A stretch of 64,000 nt of DNA from Calothrix sp. NIES-4105 (GTDB lineage Bacteria > Cyanobacteriota > Cyanobacteriia > Cyanobacteriales > Nostocaceae), in the NCBI RefSeq assembly GCF_002368415.1, contig NZ_AP018290.1, positions 10,531,717 to 10,595,716 of the forward strand, given 5' to 3'. This document shows positions 10,859 through 19,933 of the stretch, piece after piece; the stretch's first letter is position 1; the number at the start of each line of letters is the position of its first letter. The notes beneath the pieces are model-generated. The model saw nothing but the letters and a program-made list of their open reading frames with translations, searched no databases and was not told the origin of the DNA. The position numbers and the translations under genes are program-made.

Positions 10859-11494
10859 TTATACAAACAATTCTGTTAACCAATTAGTAAATTTGATTGC
10901 AATATCTGTATCCGCGCGTAAAGCTTGCTTAGTAATAGCTTGTCCTAAAGGGCGCCCAGGTTCATCCTGCCAAGCAAGATATGTATGAATAACAGCTTTA
11001 CTTAAATGCACTTCTTTAAACGTTGTCGCTTGCTTAATTTTTGCTTCTTCAACACATTCTCTAGCTACAGCGATAGATGTGGGTACTGCCAGTTCGGCGC
11101 AAAAGTCTTCTAACATGCCAGAATCTTGATTATTAGGCATTAGCCAAAATCCAAGCTTTGGTTCATTGGCTGAACTTTCAATTATTGTTCCATTAATATC
11201 AGGGTTAGCTGGAAATGTATAATTATAATGTTTTAATTTACTTTGGATGCTTTGCCATCTGCTTTCAAGGGAAGGACTATCGGCATCCAGCATGACTCCT
11301 ATTACTTGAGGAGGATTTGGACGTATAATCAAAGCATTTAAACGTTTTAAAACTCCAGTATCTGAATTACATTGGTATATACCAAAAGTTTCTGGGACAT
11401 TATGAGCAGCACATAAAGCCATCACAACATGGCAATCATTGTCTCCTTCAACAAGTAATACTTTATCTGTGTCTTGCTTACATACATTGCTCAT
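10859..11494 (-). CDS. TOPRIM-like DUF3226 protein, partner of an OLD-like ATPase
   Basis: 211 residues. It opens with the TOPRIM-type acidic motif VLLVEGDNDCHVV (about 13-25). A second acidic motif, GVMLDADSPSLESRW, follows near residues 65-80. These are the metal-binding positions of TOPRIM nucleases. It starts nine bases after the ATPase gene, so both are one transcript. TOPRIM partners of SMC/OLD-like ATPases occur in anti-phage systems (OLD, Gabija, PARIS). A defence role here is inferred from that architecture. DUF3226 assignment is from motif memory, not a search. Confidence 0.75.
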   Translation of the reverse strand: MSNVCKQDTDKVLLVEGDNDCHVVMALCAAHNVPETFGIYQCNSDTGVLKRLNALIIRPNPPQVIGVMLDADSPSLESRWQSIQSKLKHYNYTFPANPDINGTIIESSANEPKLGFWLMPNNQDSGMLEDFCAELAVPTSIAVARECVEEAKIKQATTFKEVHLSKAVIHTYLAWQDEPGRPLGQAITKQALRADTDIAIKFTNWLTELFV

Positions 11495-11503
11495 ACAAAT
11501 TAC

Positions 11504-12628
11504 TCAACGCACTTCCACATCCATATCAATAGCATCAGAAAGAGTCTCAGATGTATATTCTCTAACTTTTACTGTTCCATTACTTGCTTCAAGTCGAAAA
11601 AAGGCGCCGAGCGTTGGATAATTGTTCCATGTAGTATCAAAACCTTTGACACAATCACGACTATGTGTTGTTGCAAAAACTTGAACATTAAGTCTTTCTG
11701 ATAATTTAAAAACAATATCCCAAACTTTAGGTAATATGCTCCAATGTAATCCATTTTCAAATTCATCTATTAAAAGCAACCCGTTTCGGGCGTTTACGAG
11801 AGCAACAATTATATGAAACAATCGATTAATACCATCTCCCATACTTTTTAAAGGCAATGGTTCATCCATTCCTTCTAGTTTTACTAAAGGGATACGATTA
11901 TCACTTCTTCCTTTGCTTACATCTTCTACGAAAGCAACACCTGAAACTCTTTTATCAATTAAACGAAGTGCAGAAATAACATCTGATTCTAAATTGGTTA
12001 AACTTGTCAAATCCCAAAGAGCAGCTAATTTTCTATTTGGCATATTCTCTGTAGATACAAATTGCCAAGTATATTTAAATTCTGATTCTTGGCGTTCATA
12101 AATTAATCTAGATCTACGCTTAATATCGCTAACATCACTATCTAATCTAATGAGTCTTCTTGTTTTTTTACCTTCTTCGGCTATTACAAAAAAATCAAAA
12201 CTAGATATATCTTCATCGACATCCACATCAGAAACACGATGAATCCTTCTTATACCTTCTTCATCATCATACTTATTCTGATATGCTGCCAATTTAATTT
12301 GAAGCTTTGTATGGAAGGAATTCTCTCCTATTGTAATACCTTCTTCTCCAATAGTCGGTAATCTATAGCCAAAGAATAAGTGTCGTAAAAAATTACTGCT
12401 TGTATTTTGGGAATGTGGCAGAGCTTCACTGTACCAACTTTCCTGGCGAGATTCTATCACATTAAGCAGGGTACTAGGCGATGCATTGCTAGCATAAAGT
12501 TCTACTGCCTCAAGAAACGCACTTTTACCAGCGTTATTTTTACCGACAACCAGGTTGACCCGACCTAGTTTTTCTACCTCAATATTTTGAAACAGTCTAA
12601 AATTGCTTACGTGAAAGGACTCCAGCAT
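11504..12628 (-). CDS. OLD-like AAA ATPase (AAA_15/AAA_21 type)
   Basis: 374 residues. N-terminal MLESFHVSNFRLFQNIEVE is typical of RecF/OLD-like ATPases. Walker A is GKNNAGKS (29-36), there is a signature-like LKSMGDGINRL, Walker B is LLLIDEFENGLHW, and the switch histidine lies in ATTHSRDC. The central 150 residues are divergent and charged. There is no fused TOPRIM domain; that domain is on the separate downstream gene. Such ATPases sense DNA ends or phage proteins and gate a nuclease partner in known defence systems; here that is inference. Upstream spacing to the divergent recR is about 150 bp. Confidence 0.82.
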   Translation of the reverse strand: MLESFHVSNFRLFQNIEVEKLGRVNLVVGKNNAGKSAFLEAVELYASNASPSTLLNVIESRQESWYSEALPHSQNTSSNFLRHLFFGYRLPTIGEEGITIGENSFHTKLQIKLAAYQNKYDDEEGIRRIHRVSDVDVDEDISSFDFFVIAEEGKKTRRLIRLDSDVSDIKRRSRLIYERQESEFKYTWQFVSTENMPNRKLAALWDLTSLTNLESDVISALRLIDKRVSGVAFVEDVSKGRSDNRIPLVKLEGMDEPLPLKSMGDGINRLFHIIVALVNARNGLLLIDEFENGLHWSILPKVWDIVFKLSERLNVQVFATTHSRDCVKGFDTTWNNYPTLGAFFRLEASNGTVKVREYTSETLSDAIDMDVEVR

Positions 12629-12781
12629 ATATACTCCCGCTTTATTTTACCCGTAATCCCTTCCAAGATGGCTTACACAATTACAATCAAAATGGATGCT
12701 TGTTGAATTCTAGCAAAAGAAGTGAGCTAAAATTCTCCAATAGTGTCATGATAAGTAAAGTACAGAGATACTGGAGATCGG

Positions 12782-13381
12782 ATTACGGTTTACGCACGCC
12801 CTTTAGCACGGTTAATCGAACAGTTGCAACGCTTACCCGGAGTTGGACCTAAAACTGCCCAACGTTTAGCGCTGCATATTCTCAAGCGTCCCGAAACGGA
12901 AGTTGAAGCTCTTGCACAAGCTCTTATTGAAGCTAAAAAAAAGATTGGTTTGTGTAAGGTTTGCTTTCATCTTTCGTCTGAACCTGTTTGCGAAATTTGT
13001 CGCAATAATACGCGCGATAACAGTACTCTGTGCGTTGTCGCAGACTCGCGCGATGTAATTGCACTTGAAAAAACTCGCGAATTTAAGGGGAAGTATCATG
13101 TTTTAGGAGGTGTCATTTCTCCTATTGATGGTGTTGGACCCGAACAGCTTACTATTCAGTCATTAGTACGACGAGTTAGTAAAGACCAACCCAAAGAAGT
13201 TATTTTGGCAATTAGTCCTAGCGTTGAAGGAGAGACAACTACTTTATATGTCGGTCAACTTCTTAGACCATTTACCAAAGTTACACGTATAGCATTTGGT
13301 TTACCAGTAGGTGGAGATTTAGAATACGCAGACGAAGTGACCCTCGCACGCGCGCTTGAAGGGCGCCGAGAGTTAGATTAA
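12782..13381 (+). CDS. recR: Recombination mediator RecR
   Basis: 199 residues if translated from ATT 12782 ([33 protein letters not shown]). It contains the helix-hairpin-helix, a four-cysteine zinc site (CKVC...CEIC) and a TOPRIM domain ([15 protein letters not shown]). RecR works with RecF/RecO to load RecA on gaps. No ATG, GTG or TTG precedes the conserved [11 protein letters not shown] segment in frame; the first standard start (TTG 12824) would cut into the helix-hairpin-helix region. GGAG lies five bases before the ATT, so an ATT start is likely. The reading frame itself is certain. Confidence 0.92.
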   Translation: MTVYARPLARLIEQLQRLPGVGPKTAQRLALHILKRPETEVEALAQALIEAKKKIGLCKVCFHLSSEPVCEICRNNTRDNSTLCVVADSRDVIALEKTREFKGKYHVLGGVISPIDGVGPEQLTIQSLVRRVSKDQPKEVILAISPSVEGETTTLYVGQLLRPFTKVTRIAFGLPVGGDLEYADEVTLARALEGRRELD

Positions 13382-13457
13382 TCATGCCTAAAATATCCAG
13401 CAACTATAATAACTTGATTTATAATTAGGCAACTAATCAAAGCGCTAACATTGTACA

Positions 13458-13967
13458 TTGGAAACACTACGCCCTTTCATTGAAAAAGAAATATTAGAAA
13501 AACTTGCCAAGCAGGTTCCAGAACTTGATGTAACCTCAGTCGAAACTTGCTTGGCTTTTCTTCATACCACTGCCGAAGTTTACGCTGCTTTAAATACTCA
13601 TTTCGCGCGCTACGGTCTGTCGATGGGTAAATTCACTCTATTAATGCAGCTACTTCATGCACCCGAACAAGGTTTGACACCATCTGAATGTGCAGAACGT
13701 GCAAAAGTTACACGTGCTACCATTACTGGTTTACTAGATGGACTAGAACGAGATAATTACATCAGGCGCCAACCATCATCAACAGATAGGCGGATGTTAA
13801 CCGTACACCTAACCGAAAAAGGGCGCCAACTATTATCGAATATGCTACCAGACCACTTTTGCCGCACCACTAAACTAATGGCAAATTTATCTTACGCCGA
13901 AAAGCTAATGCTGATTGAACTGCTAGGAAAGCTGAGTGCGGGGGCGCCTGCCATGAGTAATGAGTAG
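13458..13967 (+). CDS. MarR-family transcriptional regulator
   Basis: 169 residues from TTG 13458. A winged helix-turn-helix (LTPSECAERAKVTRATITGLLDGLERDNYIRR, about 80-112) is followed by the wing SSTDRRMLTVHLTEKG, the MarR signature. Flanking helices form the dimer interface. It probably binds a palindrome near its own promoter and may regulate the DUF2269 membrane protein gene that follows on the same strand about 150 bp downstream. Ligand unknown. Confidence 0.88.
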   Translation: METLRPFIEKEILEKLAKQVPELDVTSVETCLAFLHTTAEVYAALNTHFARYGLSMGKFTLLMQLLHAPEQGLTPSECAERAKVTRATITGLLDGLERDNYIRRQPSSTDRRMLTVHLTEKGRQLLSNMLPDHFCRTTKLMANLSYAEKLMLIELLGKLSAGAPAMSNE

Positions 13968-14115
13968 GTTGGATAAGTAGGTAAGTAGTTGGGCTTTAGC
14001 CCTCTAAATATACACTACCAGGACACTGAGAAGAGACTACAGCATTGTGTATTGCTTTTTCATACTTATTTAGCTTAAATATAATTAGCTTCCTAATTAT
14101 AAATTGGCTAATCAT

Positions 14116-14658
14116 ATGAAGAAGTTGAGTGTAAAACCGAAAAACTGGTTACTGTCGTTTCATGTCGCATCAGGAGGAATATGGTTTGGCGCCGCACTGT
14201 GTATGGTGGTAGTCGCGCTAGCAAAGGGTGGTAGAGTAGGGAATGGTGATCAGCTTTACGCAGTTAACTATATATTGAAAGTTCTTGATGATTTTGTAGT
14301 TATTCCTGCGGCTAATTTATCATTGCTTACTGGCGGTTTACTTAGCTGGCTAACTATATGGGGATTTTTTAAGCATTACTGGGTAATTTTCAAATGGGTT
14401 GCAACAGTTACATTAATTGTTAGTGGCACGATTTGGCTGGGTCCTTGGGTAAATGCGATGACGAGTATTTCGGAAGCAGAACGACTACAAGCACTGCATA
14501 ATCCCTTATACTTATTTGATCAGAAAGGCGCCTTAATTGGTGGTGCAATTCAAACAAGCTTAATTTTGGTTATCATTGCGGTTTCTGTTATAAAACCTTG
14601 GGGTCGCAGAATTATTAAAACTAAAGATGAGAAAGAAACTGTTTCTGTTGCTAACTAA
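14116..14658 (+). CDS. DUF2269-type integral membrane protein
   Basis: About 180 residues with four predicted membrane helices, including WLLSFHVASGGIWFGAALCMV, which contains the His and WxG pattern of DUF2269, and LILVIIAVSVIKPWG at the end. The C-terminus is charged. I prefer ATG 14116 (MKKLSVKPKNW); TTG 14104 adds four residues. Its position behind marR suggests a regulated transporter-like or stress protein. Function unknown. Confidence 0.75.
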   Translation: MKKLSVKPKNWLLSFHVASGGIWFGAALCMVVVALAKGGRVGNGDQLYAVNYILKVLDDFVVIPAANLSLLTGGLLSWLTIWGFFKHYWVIFKWVATVTLIVSGTIWLGPWVNAMTSISEAERLQALHNPLYLFDQKGALIGGAIQTSLILVIIAVSVIKPWGRRIIKTKDEKETVSVAN

Positions 14659-14662
14659 GGCT

Positions 14663-14733
14663 AGGTTTGGTGCGTGAAGGCTACAGTATTCGCGTGCGGA
14701 GGGATAATTGTTGTAGCCTTCACGCACCCTACC
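14663..14733. repeat. Stem-loop repeat with GGTGCGTGAAGGCTAC termini
   Basis: GGTGCGTGAAGGCTAC at 14669-14684 and its exact complement at 14713-14728 enclose a 28-base spacer. Near-identical elements occur at 30896, 59439 and 59521. Probably a small non-autonomous repeat (REP/MITE-like); here it may also end the DUF2269 transcript. Confidence 0.75.
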
Positions 14734-14831
14734 TTTGTACTGATTTTTATCTGTGTCTTGTGATAGTGTGTAGCAAGCTGCGACAAGCTTAGGCTAAGTA
14801 TATACATAGTACGTCACGGAGAAATATTATT

Positions 14832-15050
14832 ATGCCAGCAGGTCGCGCAAATCATAAAGGAACTTCGGATAAGCCTAACGTCAATGCAAACGGTGAACTG
14901 AATATGAATTCAGCAGCAGATAAATCTATAGACCCTAAAGAGGTTTTGCCCGAAAATATTACGAATAATGCAGCTTCTAGAACTCAAGAGTACGTAGATT
15001 ATCCTCCTGCTACTCAGCGTCCAGATGAAGAAGATAAAGACGAAGAGTAA
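14832..15050 (+). CDS. Small acidic hypothetical protein
   Basis: 72 residues, ATG start with GGAG about nine bases upstream (tcacGGAGaaat). Low complexity and hydrophilic: rich in Asn, Asp and Glu, with the end RPDEEDKDEE. Probably disordered. No domain recognised. A GGTGGG/CCCACC hairpin follows at 15061-15077. Confidence 0.6.
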   Translation: MPAGRANHKGTSDKPNVNANGELNMNSAADKSIDPKEVLPENITNNAASRTQEYVDYPPATQRPDEEDKDEE

Positions 15051-15060
15051 AATATTGTCG

Positions 15061-15077
15061 GGTGGGCATCTCCCACC
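15061..15077 (+). terminator. Short GC hairpin after the acidic protein gene
   Basis: GGTGGG / CCCACC with a five-base loop, ten bases after the stop codon. No T-run follows. Confidence 0.4.
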
Positions 15078-15198
15078 AGATAAACTTCGTAGTTATCTAT
15101 ATTTACTCAGGTTAGTTTGAGTTACTTTACGATTGGCAGTTAATATGTATTTAAGCCAGGTCGTTTTATTGTCTCTCAAACTAGCAGGAGATTAGAAG

Positions 15199-15633
15199 GT
15201 GAGTAATTTAGGCAAAAAAAGATTAGAAGCAACTTCGATAATTGTAACTTGCGCTTTGGGTAATGCCACAGTTTCAGTGGCGCCTACACCTGGTGTAGAA
15301 CTACCTAAGCAATTCCTTTTAACAGCTTCGGATGTATTAATGTATTCCCGTATATGGAAAACTTACTTTGAAGAAGATTTATCGAGCAAAAGCATCTTAG
15401 AAATATTAACAGAATTAGGTTTAGTTTGTGCAGTTGGCGCCGGAACAGGGTATGTAGTTAGTAAAGCGTCAACAGCGATATTAAAAGAGATAGTCAACTG
15501 GACTGGACCATTAGGTTGGGGAGTTACTGCTACTGTAGCTGGTTCTGTCTCAGGAATATTTGGCGCCGCGTGGGCATTGTACTGTGATAATACCTACCAG
15601 CAGAAACATCCACTCATAAGCATTGAGTCTTAA
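15199..15633 (+). CDS. Hypothetical protein with Gly-rich hydrophobic helices
   Basis: 144 residues from GTG 15199, with AGGAG nine bases upstream. The N-terminal half is mixed. The C-terminal half has two Gly/Ala-rich hydrophobic segments, about residues 72-95 (LGLVCAVGAGTGYVVSKAS) and 104-128 (LGWGVTATVAGSVSGIFGAAWAL), which could pack as a helical hairpin in a membrane. Such glycine zippers occur in small bacteriocin-like and phage-related membrane proteins. No family recognised and no export signal seen. Confidence 0.55.
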   Translation: MSNLGKKRLEATSIIVTCALGNATVSVAPTPGVELPKQFLLTASDVLMYSRIWKTYFEEDLSSKSILEILTELGLVCAVGAGTGYVVSKASTAILKEIVNWTGPLGWGVTATVAGSVSGIFGAAWALYCDNTYQQKHPLISIES

Positions 15634-15673
15634 TTCTCCAGATAAATTCCGGAGAATAACTTAAGTCTAGATT

Positions 15674-16048
15674 TCATAATGTTTCTAGGTAACTTAACAA
15701 GTCAGCCATTTCTTGGGTACTGGGCTGAAATTTGGGCATGGGGGGAGTGTCACCACTGATGACTTGGTGAATTAGCCCGTAACGAGATTTATGCTTGGAA
15801 ACGCCTTGCAAGCTAGGCCCAACTCTACCGTCGGCTTCCAAACCATGACATCCAGCACAGTTGATTTGAAAGATAGCATGTCCAGTCACAGAGTCGCCGT
15901 CAAGCGATAGAACTGTTTTAACGTATGGGTCAGAGGCTTGCACCACACGCACGGCAAACATGCCTACAATAAAAGCAAGTACGATTGACAGCGCCATTAA
16001 CATCGCGCGCTGTGCAAGAATCGAGGGTGTGGTAATGTGGTTATCCAA
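15674..16048 (-). CDS. cytM: Cytochrome cM
   Basis: 124 residues. An N-terminal membrane anchor (MLMALSIVLAFIVGMFAVRVV) precedes one c-type heme domain with CAGCH and a likely methionine ligand in PPMPKF near the end. Anchor, size and VGPSLQGVSKHKSRYG match cyanobacterial cytochrome cM, a low-abundance cytochrome that moves electrons away from normal photosynthetic or respiratory chains under stress. Divergent from petG, with about 200 bp between them. Confidence 0.88.
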   Translation of the reverse strand: MDNHITTPSILAQRAMLMALSIVLAFIVGMFAVRVVQASDPYVKTVLSLDGDSVTGHAIFQINCAGCHGLEADGRVGPSLQGVSKHKSRYGLIHQVISGDTPPMPKFQPSTQEMADLLSYLETL

Positions 16049-16254
16049 AAGGTTACTTTTAAATTAAAGGTTTACAAAGATTTTTTCATTTCATACACAT
16101 AGCTTAAAAGTTCTTAGCAGTGTCTGCAAGCACAAATAGATATTTTTGCAGCAAAATTTTAGCTGTAAGCTAGATATAGAACGGAAAGCTACCAAATTTG
16201 GTAGAATCACAAGACAGATACAAAAGTTTAATAATTTCTACAAGGAGATTAAAA

Positions 16255-16377
16255 GTGATTGAACCCTTATTGTGTGGTATTGTCCTAGGTCTAATCCCCG
16301 TTACTCTTGCTGGTCTTTTCTACAAAGCTTATGTTCAATACAAGCGTGGCGACCAGTTAGGTATTAATAAGAGTTAG
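16255..16377 (+). CDS. petG: Cytochrome b6-f complex subunit 5 (PetG)
   Basis: A 40-residue single-helix thylakoid protein starting at [23 protein letters not shown], then a conserved [14 protein letters not shown]. It matches PetG in length and sequence. AAGGAG lies eight bases upstream. PetG stabilises the cytochrome b6-f dimer. The last residues (INKS) extend slightly past the usual end. Directly downstream begins the heptamer repeat tract. Confidence 0.93.
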   Translation: MIEPLLCGIVLGLIPVTLAGLFYKAYVQYKRGDQLGINKS

Positions 16378-16545
16378 TGCTGAGTAGAAAGTGCTGAGTG
16401 CTGAGTATAGTTAGGAGTTAGGAGTTAGGAGTTATGAGTTAGGAATTAAAACTCAGCACTCATAACTCAGCACTCAGCACTCAGCACTCAGCACTCTTCA
16501 CTCTTCACTCTTCACTCAGCACTCAGCACTCAGCACTCTTGACTC
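16378..16545. repeat. Heptameric short tandem repeats (STRR)
   Basis: Runs of 7-base units (GTGCTGA, AGTTAGG, CAGCACT, CTTCACT) fill the gap between petG and rsmD. Left units are complements of right units, so the tract can fold into one long hairpin. The right end provides the last codons and TGA stop of rsmD. Such heptamers are known from heterocystous cyanobacteria. Confidence 0.88.
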
Positions 16546-17081
16546 ATTCGATAAAATGTGAGTGCGCTGTTTCCGTAAACTTTTTCACGACAAATTTCTA
16601 AAGATGGTATATGTAGCGCATCCCATCCTTGGGGGCTGTGTTCGATAGCTATTTCGCCATCTGGATGTAAAAGTTGATGTTTTACTATTGTTTCTAGTAC
16701 TGGTTTATATAAATTAGCTGCATAAGGTGGATCAAAGTAGATGCAGTCAAATTGTTGTCCGGCTAATTTTGGTAATTTTTGCAATACATCACCACGCAAT
16801 ATTTGAAACGTTTGCTCTTGTGATGCTACTTGCTGCCAGTTTTGACTAATTACTGCACATGCACGACTTGACTGCTCGATGCCCACTACAAAACTGGCGC
16901 CTCGACATAGTGCTTCTGCTCCCATCGAACCGCTACCTGTACATATATCTAGCCAGCTTTTTTCGGATATTTCACCCTGCCAAATATTAAATAGTGCTTC
17001 TCTTACCCGCGCGGAAGTTGGACGGGTATCCAGTCCTGGTAAAGTTTTTAACAGTCGATTCCCGTATATTCTCAGACTCAT
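16530..17081 (-). CDS. rsmD: 16S rRNA m2G966 methyltransferase RsmD
   Basis: 183 residues. N-terminal LRIYGNRLLKTLPGLDTRPTSARVREALFNIW is characteristic. The SAM motif WLDICTGSGSMGAEAL and the catalytic FDPPYAANLY follow. It methylates G966 of 16S rRNA at N2. The final residues, SQEC plus the stop, come from the heptamer repeat tract. Confidence 0.92.
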   Translation of the reverse strand: MSLRIYGNRLLKTLPGLDTRPTSARVREALFNIWQGEISEKSWLDICTGSGSMGAEALCRGASFVVGIEQSSRACAVISQNWQQVASQEQTFQILRGDVLQKLPKLAGQQFDCIYFDPPYAANLYKPVLETIVKHQLLHPDGEIAIEHSPQGWDALHIPSLEICREKVYGNSALTFYRMSQEC

Positions 17082-17229
17082 TAGAAATTTTAGATTTTAG
17101 ATTTTGGATTTTTGATTGAATTTGGAATTACTTTTTGTAACAGATTGTATTTAAATCTTATCAAAAAGTTCAATAGCGATTAATTAGCTATTTTAAGCCA
17201 AAATCCAGAATCGAAAATCCAAAATCTGA

Positions 17230-17865
17230 TCATGCGGCAATTTGTGTCCAAACTTGTGAGACGAAATTAGAGAGGATTTGCAGTCCAATATTAGACGATT
17301 TTTCGGGATGGAACTGAACGGCCATAAGATTGTCGCGCGCAATAGCAGCAGTAATTGTTTGTGAACCATGTGTAATAGTTGCCGAGCGAATAGTTGTATC
17401 GGTTGGGTCTACATAATATGAGTGAACAAAATAAACCCAAGGTTGTGGGGGTAAATGTTCCCACATTACACTTTTTGGTTGAGTAATTTGAAGTTGGTTC
17501 CAACCCATATGGGGAATTGTAATGTCAGCTTCCGGTCGAAACCGCTTTACTTTTCCTTTAACAATTCCAAGTCCTGCTTCGGTTCCTTCCTCTGAAGATT
17601 CAAAAAGAATTTGCAGTCCTAGGCAGATGCCAAGAAAAGGTTTACCTGAAGCTATTGCTGCTTTTATGGGTGCTTCTAAACCGCGCGCTCTTATGTGTTG
17701 AACGGCGGGGTCGAAGGCGCCAACACCGGGTAAAACGACTGCATCTGCTTGCTCGATAACTTTCGGAGTCGCGGTTATTTTAGGAGTTGCTCCGGATTTT
17801 TCCAGCCCTTTACAGACTGAGTGCAAATTTCCCATGTCATAATCTACGACTGCAATCACTGGCAT
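17230..17865 (-). CDS. hisH: Imidazole glycerol phosphate synthase subunit HisH
   Basis: 211 residues, class I glutamine amidotransferase. The catalytic triad is Cys81 (GICLGLQILFE) with the His and Glu of AVQFHPEKSS near the C-terminus. The oxyanion region PGVGAFDPAV is conserved. HisH supplies ammonia to HisF in histidine synthesis; hisF is not in this window. Likely monocistronic, as in many cyanobacteria, where his genes are scattered. Confidence 0.95.
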   Translation of the reverse strand: MPVIAVVDYDMGNLHSVCKGLEKSGATPKITATPKVIEQADAVVLPGVGAFDPAVQHIRARGLEAPIKAAIASGKPFLGICLGLQILFESSEEGTEAGLGIVKGKVKRFRPEADITIPHMGWNQLQITQPKSVMWEHLPPQPWVYFVHSYYVDPTDTTIRSATITHGSQTITAAIARDNLMAVQFHPEKSSNIGLQILSNFVSQVWTQIAA

Positions 17866-17927
17866 AGACGAACGCTCCTATAAAATATTTATGATGGAGT
17901 CTTTTTATATTGTAATTAATATTCTTT

Positions 17928-18497
17928 ATGATGAAAAGATTATTATTAACTTCTTTTGACATTTGGCTTCCACATCACAAATCAAATTCTAGTGATGATT
18001 TGTTAGAGGAAGTCACCCAAAATCATGAGCTACAGAGTGCTTTAAGTACCATGCGAAAACTACCTGTAGATGTCAAAGGAGCCGCTGACCAAGTAATAGC
18101 CAAAATTACCGAAACCCAACCTGACTACATAATCTGCTGTGGCATGGCAGAAAGTCGCACCCAGTTAAGCGTAGAATCAAATGCTCGTAGTACACCCGCT
18201 TACACTAATTGTAGTATAAGCATGTTACCGTCCGATTATCAAGAAACTACATTACATCCGAACGTGAATTTAGAAGAATTAGTGGCGCCGTGCCAAGCAG
18301 TAGAGATTAGTCACGACTGCGGTTCGTTTGTGTGCGAAGGACTTTATTATTCGGTTCTAGATTACCTGCTCAAGAATTCCCCAAAAAGCAAATGCATATT
18401 TATACACGTACCGATTTTGACAGAGAATAATATACGGGTTGTTGTAGAGGACTTCTTATTAGTTATTGACAGACTGGCACTTCTATCAAGTGATTAG
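17928..18497 (+). CDS. Pyroglutamyl peptidase-like protein (peptidase C15 family)
   Basis: 189 residues: MKRLLLTSFDIWLPHHKSNSS is the usual C15 start. The expected catalytic elements are visible: a glutamate in CGMAESRTQLSVESNAR, a cysteine in DCGSFVCEGLYYSVLDYL, and a histidine in KCIFIHVPIL. Pcp removes N-terminal pyroglutamate from peptides. This member is shorter and more divergent than typical Pcp, so substrate range is uncertain. An ATGATG start leaves three bases of doubt. Confidence 0.75.
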   Translation: MMKRLLLTSFDIWLPHHKSNSSDDLLEEVTQNHELQSALSTMRKLPVDVKGAADQVIAKITETQPDYIICCGMAESRTQLSVESNARSTPAYTNCSISMLPSDYQETTLHPNVNLEELVAPCQAVEISHDCGSFVCEGLYYSVLDYLLKNSPKSKCIFIHVPILTENNIRVVVEDFLLVIDRLALLSSD

Positions 18498-18526
18498 CGT
18501 CTTGAAAAGGAAAAATATGTAAGTAT

Positions 18527-19933
18527 ATGTTACCAATCTTACTGATTTCTCCTATTGCTCAAACAAGTCCTACCCCACCAGTACCCGAAGAAATTGTCAT
18601 TCCTCAAGAAGTAAGACCACTTTCAGGTAGGTTGGATAGTGTGCCTGTATTTAATAGCAATAGTCCTGAGAAAGTCGTTTCGGAAGGAATTCTACTCTCA
18701 ACTTTTCCAGGAACAGGCAAAAAAAATCCATCCGCGCATTTAAACTTTCCTTTTAGTGGCAGGTTTGACGTTTTTGCCCATCACGTTTTTGGAGCGCCCG
18801 CACCTGATAACTTACGCTCACTTTACGTCGGTATCATCTTATATAATCCCGGTAAAGAACCAGTAACAGTTAGCGTTCTTCAAGGTGCAAGTTATTTAAG
18901 TCAGCCCGATGCACCTTTTATTGAGTTACCATCCTTCGCTCTAAACCCAGAAAATAATGTTTATGCAGGCCCAGGTAGCAGAGTAGCGAGCGATGTTTTG
19001 CGAGGATTAAGACAAAATAATTTTCCTCAGCAAATTGTCATTGCTCCAGGCGAGTATCAAATGTTGCAGAATGAACCAATACCTGTTCAAGGATTAACAC
19101 CACCTTTGAATGGTCGTTCTACTTATGCAAGGTTGCGGAGTAGCGGCGCGTTGTATATTGCTTCTTTAGCCACACCCGCACGTACAAATACTGATGGAAG
19201 CGAACGGGCGCCCACTATTGAAGAATGGCGTAATATATTAGATAACGGCGAACTCTCCACACCCAGAGACATCGCACCTACCCCGCTCGACCAAACAGGC
19301 CCAAGAAAATATGGACGAGTTGCCGGAGTTGCAAGAGGTTCATATTGGCGCGCGCTACTTACAGATACTCCCAAAACAAGATTCTTAACAATTCCTCAAC
19401 CAGGACAAGCATTCTCCTACGGCTTAAGCACACTCCACGGTGGCACACTAGGAACAAACCAAATTCAAAGCGCACCAATGCTAGTTCGCTATCCAGACAC
19501 AGCATATGTTGCCCACGGTAACTACGGCGTGCAATATAACTTAAGATTGCCGTTATATAACAATACGCAAAACGTCCAAACGGTCAGTCTATCAATTCAA
19601 ACACCACTAAAAGAAGACCAACTTAGTAAAAAAGGACTACGCTTCTTTGCTACACCCGCGCGTCCCACATTTTTTAGAGGAACAGTGAGAGTAACATATC
19701 GTGACGACCTAGGAAAAGCGCAAACTAACTATGTGCATTTAGTACAAAGACGTGGACAACCTGGTGAGTCATTAGTAGCACTACCAATTAGACCAGGACA
19801 AAGGCGCCTTGTAGAAGTAGACTTTCTCTACCCACCAGACGCAACACCACCCCAAGTTTTAACAGTTCAAACATTAGATGGTACAAAACCACCAATTCCT
19901 AGTATCCAACCAAACCCACTAAATCAACAGTAA
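18527..19933 (+). CDS. DUF3370 family secreted or periplasmic protein
   Basis: 468 residues with a short hydrophobic N-terminus (MLPILLISPIAQTSPTPPVPEEI) that may be the end of a signal peptide. The body is Pro-rich, beta-rich and soluble, with conserved stretches PFSGRFDVFAHHVFG and SYWRALLTDTPKTRFLTIPQPGQAFSYG. These match the cyanobacterial DUF3370 family as I remember it. Function unknown; probably cell-envelope. The start is ATG 18527, about 30 bp after the previous gene, so the two may be cotranscribed. Confidence 0.75.
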   Translation: MLPILLISPIAQTSPTPPVPEEIVIPQEVRPLSGRLDSVPVFNSNSPEKVVSEGILLSTFPGTGKKNPSAHLNFPFSGRFDVFAHHVFGAPAPDNLRSLYVGIILYNPGKEPVTVSVLQGASYLSQPDAPFIELPSFALNPENNVYAGPGSRVASDVLRGLRQNNFPQQIVIAPGEYQMLQNEPIPVQGLTPPLNGRSTYARLRSSGALYIASLATPARTNTDGSERAPTIEEWRNILDNGELSTPRDIAPTPLDQTGPRKYGRVAGVARGSYWRALLTDTPKTRFLTIPQPGQAFSYGLSTLHGGTLGTNQIQSAPMLVRYPDTAYVAHGNYGVQYNLRLPLYNNTQNVQTVSLSIQTPLKEDQLSKKGLRFFATPARPTFFRGTVRVTYRDDLGKAQTNYVHLVQRRGQPGESLVALPIRPGQRRLVEVDFLYPPDATPPQVLTVQTLDGTKPPIPSIQPNPLNQQ

